Assembly: GCA_900554745.1 (NCBI GenBank)
Contig: USIU01000004.1
Location: forward strand, 1 to 22,924
DNA: 22,924 nucleotides
From: an uncultured Leuconostoc sp.
GTDB taxonomy: Bacteria > Bacillota > Bacilli > Lactobacillales > Lactobacillaceae
Direction: 5' to 3'
A model generated the notes under the pieces. The model was not told the DNA's origin, did no database searches, and was given only the letters and a program-made list of their open reading frames with translations. Position numbers and translations under genes: made by a program. Positions 1 to 4,986 of this stretch are shown one piece after another (position 1 is the first letter of the stretch; each line of letters starts with the position of its first letter).

Positions 1-33
1 CTATTTGGCGAAAACCTTGCTATAAACAAGTAA
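1..33 (+). CDS. 3' end of an unidentified gene (partial)
   Basis: Frame 1 reads ten codons (LFGENLAINK) and then TAA at 31-33, directly against the 5' arm of the terminator at 32-67. That is where a gene reading into this terminator would be expected to stop. A second frame stops at 23-25, so the assignment is not certain. Too little is present to name the protein. Confidence 0.3.
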   Translation, partial: LFGENLAINK

Positions 34-67
34 AACCGACAAATCCATTAATGGATTTGTCGGTTTT
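32..67. terminator. Bidirectional intrinsic terminator
   Basis: Perfect inverted repeat centred on 49/50: ACCGACAAATCCATT is mirrored by AATGGATTTGTCGGT, flanked by an A-run on the left and a T-run (64-69) on the right. It can terminate the plus-strand gene entering from the left and the minus-strand RNase H-like gene. The RNase H stop codon lies at the apex, so the minus-strand 5' arm is coding. Confidence 0.85.
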
Positions 68-437
68 TTAAGGCTTGTAAAGCCAAGTGATGAGCACCCA
101 GATTGTCTTTTTCTGGTAACCATTGACTGAAGACAAGCGGGTGAGGTGCTAATAGCGCCAAAATGGTATCGACTTCAGGCTGATAATGTTTGGCGTATTG
201 TTTGTTTAACGCCTCGACCAATAATTTAGAGTCACTGTAAATGGTTAAAATATCAGACGTGTCAGGTAATTGTTGTAATGCCCAAATTAAGGCGTGAAAT
301 TCCGCAACATGATTATCCGACGCCTCAAAGATTGGTGATTTAAATTGCTGTTGCTGTTTTTGTTGAATCAGGACGGCCCCAGCAGCGCTTAACCCAGTTT
401 GTGGGTCACGAGCAGCGTCAACATAAAGTGTAAGCAA
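48..437 (-). CDS. RNase HI-family protein (reverse-transcriptase-like fold), 129 aa
   Basis: A small single-domain RNase H fold protein of the type common in Firmicutes, expected to act on the RNA strand of RNA-DNA hybrids in the cytoplasm. Three of the four acidic active-site residues can be seen: D7 in YVDAA, E46 in VAEFHAL and D69 in YSDSK. At the fourth site the family usually has N..AD.LA; here N112-L-G-A-H116-H-L-A has His in place of Asp, so catalysis may be altered. The start is TTG (435-437), preceded by GAGGAA at about 7 bases; the nearby ATG is in another frame and stops quickly. The last five codons form one arm of the terminator at 32-67. It lies downstream of fba on the same strand and may be partly co-transcribed, since no clear fba terminator is visible. 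Confidence 0.75.
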   Translation of the reverse strand: MLTLYVDAARDPQTGLSAAGAVLIQQKQQQQFKSPIFEASDNHVAEFHALIWALQQLPDTSDILTIYSDSKLLVEALNKQYAKHYQPEVDTILALLAPHPLVFSQWLPEKDNLGAHHLALQALKNRQIH

Positions 438-502
438 TGATCATTTCCTCGGTAAACGATTATTATTAAGACAAATCAGATTACGATGCTGTCATATTGC
501 TT

Positions 503-536
503 ATTATAACGGTTTTTTAATCAAAAATGTACCGTT
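503..536 (-). promoter_or_regulatory. Possible promoter and inverted repeat upstream of the RNase H-like gene
   Basis: On the minus strand a perfect -10 box TATAAT (503-508) overlaps an inverted repeat AACGGT (531-536 on the minus strand) with ACCGTT (508-513), which also contains pairing T5/A5 runs. The -35 region is poor (TACATT-like). The repeat lacks a T-tail on the exit side, so I do not call it a terminator of fba. Confidence 0.3.
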
Positions 537-557
537 AACACCGTGACCTAGAGCGCA

Positions 558-1448
558 TTAACGATTGCCAGCCTTGAACGGGGCACCAAAGACAGTTAGG
601 CGCTCTGCCAAACTTGCTTCAATGGCCGTGACTCCTGGGGCGAGTAACTTTCTGGGGTCATAGTTTTTACCGATTAAATCCTGATCGCTTAAAATAAAAT
701 CGCGTATGGCTTGATGAAAGGCTAATTGCGCTTCAGTGTTGACATTGACTTTGGCCACACCCAGGCGAATAGCCGTTTGGATTTGATCATCTGGGACGCC
801 AGAGCCACCATGTAAAACAAAGGGGACCTGACGGTCAGTCAACTGGTCAAGTGTGGTCGTGAGTTTTTGGAGATGCTCAAGATTCAAACCTTGCCAGTTG
901 GCTGGATAGCGACCATGAATATTGCCAATACCGGCAGCAATAAAATCAATTTGGGTTGCCATCATGGCAATGGCATCCGCAACCGGTGCAATTTCACCCG
1001 TGCCAATGATGCCATCTTCCTCGCCACCAATACTGCCAACTTCAGCTTCGACAGCGATACCTTGTGCATGGGCTAACGCCACAATTTCACGAGTTTTAGC
1101 TAAGTTTTCTGCTAATGGTAAATGCGAGCCATCAAACATGACCGATGTAAAGCCAGCTTTGATCGCGGCCTTAGCCGCCTCGAAGTCGCCGTGATCGAGG
1201 TGAATGGCAATGGGGACGGTGATATTTAAAGCGGCATCCAAGTGACGAATCAGTTGGGCAACGGTTTGATAGCCGCCCATGTAATTGATGGCACCCATTG
1301 AAACAGCAATCATCGTCGGGGCTTGTTTTGCTTGGGCAACACGGAGAATGGCTTGTGTCCATTCCAGATTATTGGTGTTAAAAGCACCCACAGCATAGCC
1401 TTGCTCACGGGCAGTTTGTACAACAGCTTGACCAGAAACAATTGTCAT
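558..1448 (-). CDS. fba: Class II fructose-1,6-bisphosphate aldolase
   Basis: Zinc-dependent aldolase that reversibly splits fructose-1,6-bisphosphate into dihydroxyacetone phosphate and glyceraldehyde-3-phosphate; tagatose-bisphosphate is a possible alternative substrate. Visible motifs are AIHLDHG near residues 81-87 (catalytic Asp and a Zn-ligand His), VEAEVG with a metal-region Glu, GIGNIHG near 177 (second His ligand), VLHGGSG near 206 (third His) and KVNVNTE near 230. At 296 aa it has the normal length for the Gram-positive branch. ATG at 1446-1448 is preferred; an in-frame GTG directly before it would add one residue. The ribosome binding site is weak (AAAGAAAG, GAGAAA). A long leader of about 245 bases carries a cre site and a possible leader peptide, pointing to carbon-dependent control. 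Strictly heterofermentative lactic acid bacteria do not use aldolase for main glycolytic flux, so a gluconeogenic or minor role is possible. Confidence 0.92.
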   Translation of the reverse strand: MTIVSGQAVVQTAREQGYAVGAFNTNNLEWTQAILRVAQAKQAPTMIAVSMGAINYMGGYQTVAQLIRHLDAALNITVPIAIHLDHGDFEAAKAAIKAGFTSVMFDGSHLPLAENLAKTREIVALAHAQGIAVEAEVGSIGGEEDGIIGTGEIAPVADAIAMMATQIDFIAAGIGNIHGRYPANWQGLNLEHLQKLTTTLDQLTDRQVPFVLHGGSGVPDDQIQTAIRLGVAKVNVNTEAQLAFHQAIRDFILSDQDLIGKNYDPRKLLAPGVTAIEASLAERLTVFGAPFKAGNR

Positions 1449-1600
1449 CACGTTTTCTCAACTTTCTTTTGTTTAAATTTGGTTGGTTGTCACGAAAAGA
1501 GGTGCGTCGGGGCTGATACGCTGATAAAATTTGGCAATTTTAATGATTGATAGCAGGTTGAGGACTAGACCAATTACGCCAGTAGGACGAGTTTAACAGG

Positions 1601-1636
1601 TCATGCCGATGCATACGCGGCCGCAGATCCAGTCAT
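1601..1636 (-). CDS. Possible 11-residue leader peptide of fba
   Basis: Within the fba leader, a strong Shine-Dalgarno GAGGGGGAA lies 4 bases before ATG (1634-1636), followed by 10 codons (MTGSAAAYASA in all) and TGA. It is the best ribosome binding site in the leader, better than that of fba itself. The peptide is Ala-rich and has no similarity I recognise. It could be a regulatory uORF or a decayed start region. Translation is inferred only from the binding site. Confidence 0.3.
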   Translation of the reverse strand: MTGSAAAYASA

Positions 1637-1669
1637 TAATGTTCCCCCTCAGCGGATAAGCCCCTTTGT

Positions 1670-1683
1670 TGTAAACGCTTACA
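1670..1683. promoter_or_regulatory. CcpA-binding cre site
   Basis: TGTAAACGCTTACA matches the cre consensus TGWAANCGNTNWCA at every fixed position on both strands. It sits about 10-25 bases downstream of the expected start point of the minus-strand promoter at 1701-1728. In that position CcpA normally represses by blocking elongation or clearance. Confidence 0.8.
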
Positions 1684-1700
1684 TTTTCGTTATAGACAAC

Positions 1701-1728
1701 ATTATACCGTGTCAAAAAAATAAAGCAA
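1701..1728 (-). promoter_or_regulatory. Promoter of fba
   Basis: On the minus strand TTGCTT (1723-1728) is followed after 16 bases by a perfect TATAAT (1701-1706). The expected start point is near 1694, giving a leader of about 245 bases that contains the cre site and the possible leader peptide. Confidence 0.65.
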
Positions 1729-1731
1729 CAT

Positions 1732-1779
1732 AGACCAATTTTTTTAATTGGTCTGGCACCAGGCAATCTGTTGCTGGTG
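1732..1779. repeat. Two adjacent inverted repeats upstream of the fba promoter
   Basis: AGACCAATT (1732-1740) is mirrored by AATTGGTCT (1746-1754) across five T residues, starting 4 bases upstream of the fba -35 box. Next to it, CACCAGGCAA (1757-1766) pairs with TTGCTGGTG (1771-1779) with one bulged base. Together with the promoters on either side, the region 1449-1958 holds regulatory sequence rather than a gene. The first repeat could be an operator; neither has the form of a good terminator. Confidence 0.4.
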
Positions 1780-1817
1780 GCACCCACAGTGTGACACAGA
1801 CGAATGCCGGCTATTTA

Positions 1818-1826
1818 TGGTACAAT
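1818..1826 (+). promoter_or_regulatory. Extended -10 promoter for the ebsA-rluD-pyrR-car cluster
   Basis: TG at 1818-1819, one base, then TACAAT at 1821-1826 form an extended -10 element typical of lactic acid bacteria. No good -35 at 17 bases; the nearest TTGACA-like string is TGACAC near 1793. The start would fall near 1833, leaving a 125-base leader. Confidence 0.5.
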
Positions 1827-1869
1827 AGTTCTAGCTAATTTCCGATAAAAATTTAAGAAATATCACAAA

Positions 1870-1962
1870 ATGACTGGAAAAATTGCCGCAATTTTAACCT
1901 GGAGATTGCCGGGCAGTGCAACAACGGCGTGGATTGGCATTGAACGAGAGGTAAACACATGA
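1870..1962 (+). CDS. Possible 30-codon upstream ORF coupled to ebsA
   Basis: ATG at 1870 opens a 30-codon frame (begins MTGKIAAILTW, ends ERE VNT) whose TGA overlaps the ebsA ATG in an ATGA arrangement. It lies wholly within the presumed 5' leader. There is no Shine-Dalgarno before it, so translation is doubtful; leaderless or weak coupling is possible. No family recognised. Confidence 0.22.
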   Translation: MTGKIAAILTWRLPGSATTAWIGIEREVNT

Positions 1963-2360
1963 TTCCAAAGCGTGGGTTCTTTCAACCCTTAGAAATAACA
2001 GGGCAGATCGGTTGGTTATGGTGGGGCATCGCCCTCTTAGCTGGCCTTATTATTTGGAGTGAAATGGAGTTCAAACTGATACTGCCAATCATTGGTTATC
2101 TTGTTCTGGTACTCTTATTGGGATTACTCTTAGTGCTGCGCCGACGCGTGTATATCGTTGGACCACGCTTATTTTTAGGGCATGTTTTAACGTCAGAATA
2201 TGAAGAAATCTCCCTTGTAAAAGTTGAGAACTGGCAATTGAATGGGCACGTCTTACACTTCACACGGGCCGGCCGTGATCGGAAATATTGGTTGAGTCGC
2301 ACGATTACACAACAAATTAAGGACTATATGAATACCCATGACGGACAAAATCACAATTAA
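1959..2360 (+). CDS. ebsA: EbsA-family membrane protein, 133 aa
   Basis: Small membrane protein resembling the EbsA family of lactobacilli and enterococci, whose molecular role is not settled. Two hydrophobic segments (about residues 17-34 and 39-60) are separated by a short acidic loop. They are followed by an Arg-rich cytoplasmic boundary (LRRRVY) and a soluble C-terminal part of about 70 residues. The ATG at 1959 has GAGAGG 8 bases upstream. It is the first full-length gene after the extended -10 promoter, and its end overlaps rluD by 23 bases, suggesting translational coupling. In related bacteria lspA often precedes rluD; here it is absent from this position. The family call rests on length, topology and position and is moderately sure. 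Confidence 0.6.
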   Translation: MIPKRGFFQPLEITGQIGWLWWGIALLAGLIIWSEMEFKLILPIIGYLVLVLLLGLLLVLRRRVYIVGPRLFLGHVLTSEYEEISLVKVENWQLNGHVLHFTRAGRDRKYWLSRTITQQIKDYMNTHDGQNHN

Positions 2361-3264
2361 TATTACAACGCAAACGGGTCGAATTGATGCCATTTTGGCA
2401 AATGAAAACTTGCCATATTCCCGGACAACTTTAGCCAATTGGGTACAATCAGGGGAAGTGCTCGTCAATGGGCAACGAGTGAAACGCTCGTATAAAGTCA
2501 TGGCCGGGGACGTGATTAGTATTCAGCCGCCAGCCGTACAAACGACAGAAATTGTCCCTGAGGCAATCCCGCTAGATATTGTGTATGAGGATGAGGACTT
2601 GTTAGTGGTCAATAAGCCACAAGGGATGGTTGTCCATCCGGCAGCAGGCCATACCTCTGGTACGCTGGTGAATGGTTTGTTACACCATGCACCGTTATCG
2701 ACGATTAATGGCGAATTCCGACCTGGTATTGTCCATCGTATTGATCGCGATACTAGTGGCTTGTTGATGGTTGCTAAAAATGATCAGGCGCACCAAGCCC
2801 TCTCTGCACAATTGAAGGCGCACAAAAATGACCGGATTTACTATGCGCTGGTTCGCGGTGAATTTGAAGAAAATACCGGCACGGTGAATGCGCCAATTGC
2901 CCGCCACAGTGTGGACCGTAAAAAACAAGCCGTACAAGAAGGTGGTCGTGAAGCGGTCACCCATTTTGAAGTGATTGGCCGTTATGTCGGTTATACGCTG
3001 CTCAAAGTGCGGTTAGAAACCGGCCGTACCCATCAAATTCGAGTGCATTTAACTTACATTGGGCATCCTATTGTTGGCGATCCCGTTTATGGTGGCGCAC
3101 AAAAACTTCCTGGCGTGAACTTGGCCGGGCAATTATTGCATGCCAAAACGCTGTCGCTGACACAACCAACCACTGGTGAAACACTCACATTTGAGAGTGA
3201 ATTACCGGACTATTTTGTACAAGCTTTATCGACATTGACCCCCATTAATCCTAAGCACGATTAA
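2338..3264 (+). CDS. rluD: RluD-family 23S rRNA pseudouridine synthase
   Basis: Cytosolic enzyme that isomerises specific uridines of 23S rRNA to pseudouridine. An N-terminal S4 RNA-binding domain (about residues 12-60, including SGEVLVNGQRV) precedes the RluA/RluD catalytic domain. The signature HRIDRDTSG at 133-141 supplies catalytic D136, and GRTHQIRVH near 230 is the conserved substrate-binding strand. The 308-aa length is normal. The ATG overlaps the end of ebsA; its Shine-Dalgarno AAGGA lies 12 bases upstream inside ebsA. Which uridines are modified cannot be told from sequence. The placement directly before pyrR matches the usual Lactobacillales order. Confidence 0.92.
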   Translation: MTDKITINITTQTGRIDAILANENLPYSRTTLANWVQSGEVLVNGQRVKRSYKVMAGDVISIQPPAVQTTEIVPEAIPLDIVYEDEDLLVVNKPQGMVVHPAAGHTSGTLVNGLLHHAPLSTINGEFRPGIVHRIDRDTSGLLMVAKNDQAHQALSAQLKAHKNDRIYYALVRGEFEENTGTVNAPIARHSVDRKKQAVQEGGREAVTHFEVIGRYVGYTLLKVRLETGRTHQIRVHLTYIGHPIVGDPVYGGAQKLPGVNLAGQLLHAKTLSLTQPTTGETLTFESELPDYFVQALSTLTPINPKHD

Positions 3265-3275
3265 TAGTAGACAAG

Positions 3276-3316
3276 AAAGGAGCTGTGTGGCGGTATCACC
3301 ACACAACAAGCATATG
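3276..3316 (+). promoter_or_regulatory. Hairpin-bridged ribosome binding site of pyrR
   Basis: Strong AAAGGAG (3276-3282) lies 31 bases before ATG 3314, far beyond normal reach. TGTGTGG (3284-3290) pairs perfectly with CCACACA (3299-3305) over an 8-base loop. Folded, the Shine-Dalgarno sits 9 bases from the ATG (1 + 8). No other Shine-Dalgarno is near the ATG. The alternative reading is initiation at GTG 3287 inside the hairpin. Confidence 0.6.
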
Positions 3317-3841
3317 GCAAATAAAGAAGTTTTAGATAACGCATCATTGCAACGCGCATTGACACGCATTACTTATGAAATTATCGAACGGAACAAGGGC
3401 GGCCAAGATCTTGTCTTGGTCGGGATTAAGACGCGCGGCGAATTTTTAGCGCACCGGATTGCCAATCGTTTGGAACAATTAGAAGGGGTTAAAATCCCTG
3501 TCATGGCCATTGATATCACGAATTTCCGTGATGATGTTTTGAATCGTGACGACAGTCTCGGGTTAAACGATGAAGAAAAAACGAATATTTCAGATAAAAA
3601 TATTGTGTTGATTGACGATGTTTTGTTTACCGGTCGGACAATCCGTGCAGCCTTGGATGCTTTGATTCATATTGGGCGACCAAATACCATTGCGTTGGCT
3701 GTATTAGTCGATCGCGGTCATCGCGAGCTCCCCATTCGTGCAGACTTTGTTGGTAAGAATATTCCAACCGCGCAAAATGAAAAGATTAAAGTTTTGGTAC
3801 AAGAAATTGACGGCCGCGATGCCGTTGAAATTGTCCATTAA
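3314..3841 (+). CDS. pyrR: PyrR bifunctional regulator / uracil phosphoribosyltransferase
   Basis: PyrR binds pyr mRNA in a UMP-dependent way to promote attenuation, and has a weak uracil phosphoribosyltransferase activity. The type I phosphoribosyltransferase PRPP loop VLIDDVLFTGRTIRAAL is intact, as are the N-terminal RALTRITYEIIE and GIKTRGEFLA segments typical of the family. Starting at ATG 3314 gives 175 aa beginning MANKEVLD, matching the usual MAxEVVD start and length. An in-frame GTG at 3287 has a closer Shine-Dalgarno (4 bases) and would add nine residues not typical of the family. The ATG is preferred, with its Shine-Dalgarno brought close by a hairpin. No PyrR-binding antiterminator/terminator is visible before pyrR or carA, so if it regulates pyrimidine genes the targets are outside this window. 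Confidence 0.93.
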   Translation: MANKEVLDNASLQRALTRITYEIIERNKGGQDLVLVGIKTRGEFLAHRIANRLEQLEGVKIPVMAIDITNFRDDVLNRDDSLGLNDEEKTNISDKNIVLIDDVLFTGRTIRAALDALIHIGRPNTIALAVLVDRGHRELPIRADFVGKNIPTAQNEKIKVLVQEIDGRDAVEIVH

Positions 3842-3900
3842 GAGGAGATGTAAAGTAGGTTATCTGGCAAGTGTGTGACCTATTGTGAGTAATAGATATG
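3842..3900 (+). promoter_or_regulatory. Structured spacer between Shine-Dalgarno and start of carA
   Basis: GAGGAG (3842-3847), directly after the pyrR stop, is 50 bases from ATG 3898. Between them AGTAGGTTAT (3854-3863) pairs with GTGACCTATT (3875-3884), including three G-U pairs; two more pairs are possible outside one mismatch. Folded spacing would be about 13-19 bases. It resembles the pyrR, rel, parC and ylxR arrangement but is weaker. Confidence 0.35.
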
Positions 3901-4986
3901 ATGCAACGGCACTTAATTCTTGAGGATGGTACGGTATTTCAAGGTCTAGGCTTTGGTGCACCGGCAACGACCTTTGGGGAAATTATTTTTCATACAGCGA
4001 TGACTGGCTACCAAGAAATCATTACTGACCCGATTTATGATGGGCAGATGATTGTTTTTGCAATGCCTGTTGTTGGCGCTGCTGGCATTCATGCGGAAGC
4101 TTATGAGTCAGTGAAACCAACGATTCGTGGCATGATTGTCCATGATTTAGCGGAAGTCTCGGTTAACCGGCAACGTCGGATGAATTTAGATCGCTTTTTA
4201 AAACAAAATAATATCCCTGGTTTGTATCAAGTCGACACACGACAACTGATTCGACATCTACGTGAAACAGGCCCACAAAAAGCAACGATTGTGGATTATG
4301 CGGATGAACACGCTATCGATCAATTGGTTGCCACGGTCCTGACGAATAAACAGGTTCAAAATACTGCAACGCCCAAGCCTTATGCCAACCCGGGCCGTGG
4401 GCGGCATATTGTGGTGATTGATTTTGGGCTTAAGCACGGTATTTTGCGGATGCTTGGTGACTTTGACGCGAATGTGTCAGTCTTACCTTATACGACAACA
4501 GTAGAAGAAGTGCTAACGCTTGACCCAGATGGTATTGTGTTGTCAACCGGACCAGGCGATCCCCGCACGTTGCCAGAAAGCGTGTTGACCCTGATTCGGG
4601 TATTGCAAACTAAGGTGCCAATGCTTGGAATTGGCCTGGGGCACGAACTATTTGCGATGGCAAATGATGCCGAACTCAAGCCGCTGCAATCTGAGCATCA
4701 CGGGATGAACCATCCCATTCAAGAAATTATTTCGCAACAAATTTTTTATGCGATGCAGGGACAAGGTTATGCGGTCGATGAAGCGACCATCAATCGTAAA
4801 AAAATGATCGTGACGTATCGTGATTTGGTGGATGGCGCCATTCAAGGGTTACGTCATCGTGAATTTCCTGCTTTTAGTGTGCAATTTTTCCCTGATGCTG
4901 CGCCTGGACCATTAGAAGCAACGGCTGTATTTGCAGATTTCTTTGAAACGGTAGAAGATTATGTCGAACATTTCAACCAATACTAA
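3898..4986 (+). CDS. carA: CarA-like protein with a dead glutaminase site
   Basis: Homologous over its whole 362 aa to the small (glutaminase) subunit of carbamoyl phosphate synthase, which feeds ammonia from glutamine to CarB. The N-terminal domain (LEDGTVFQG, TAMTGYQE), the VDTRQL segment and the GATase motif STGPGDP are recognisable. The nucleophile motif GICLGHQ reads GIGLGHE, so Cys is G246 and the next Gln is E250. The catalytic His of QFHPDAAPGP is F331 (QFFPDAAPGP). The conserved DPSY is DPIY, and TYPLVGNYG is AMPVVGAAG. Glutamine hydrolysis by the normal mechanism is therefore not expected. The frame is intact with codon use like its neighbours, so it is not a simple decaying pseudogene. 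ATG 3901 is an alternative start. It overlaps carB by 26 bases. Confidence 0.85.
   Translation: MMQRHLILEDGTVFQGLGFGAPATTFGEIIFHTAMTGYQEIITDPIYDGQMIVFAMPVVGAAGIHAEAYESVKPTIRGMIVHDLAEVSVNRQRRMNLDRFLKQNNIPGLYQVDTRQLIRHLRETGPQKATIVDYADEHAIDQLVATVLTNKQVQNTATPKPYANPGRGRHIVVIDFGLKHGILRMLGDFDANVSVLPYTTTVEEVLTLDPDGIVLSTGPGDPRTLPESVLTLIRVLQTKVPMLGIGLGHELFAMANDAELKPLQSEHHGMNHPIQEIISQQIFYAMQGQGYAVDEATINRKKMIVTYRDLVDGAIQGLRHREFPAFSVQFFPDAAPGPLEATAVFADFFETVEDYVEHFNQY

Noticed and set aside
867..1194. Plus-strand open frames inside fba
   Set aside because: They lie opposite a clearly conserved gene, have no ribosome binding site, and encode no recognisable motif.
1593..1787. 64-codon minus-strand frame across the fba promoter
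   Set aside because: It would start upstream of the predicted promoter and spans the cre site; composition is not protein-like.
3848..3853. ATG-TAA minimal ORF right after the GAGGAG before carA
   Set aside because: The Shine-Dalgarno directly abuts the ATG, too close for initiation.
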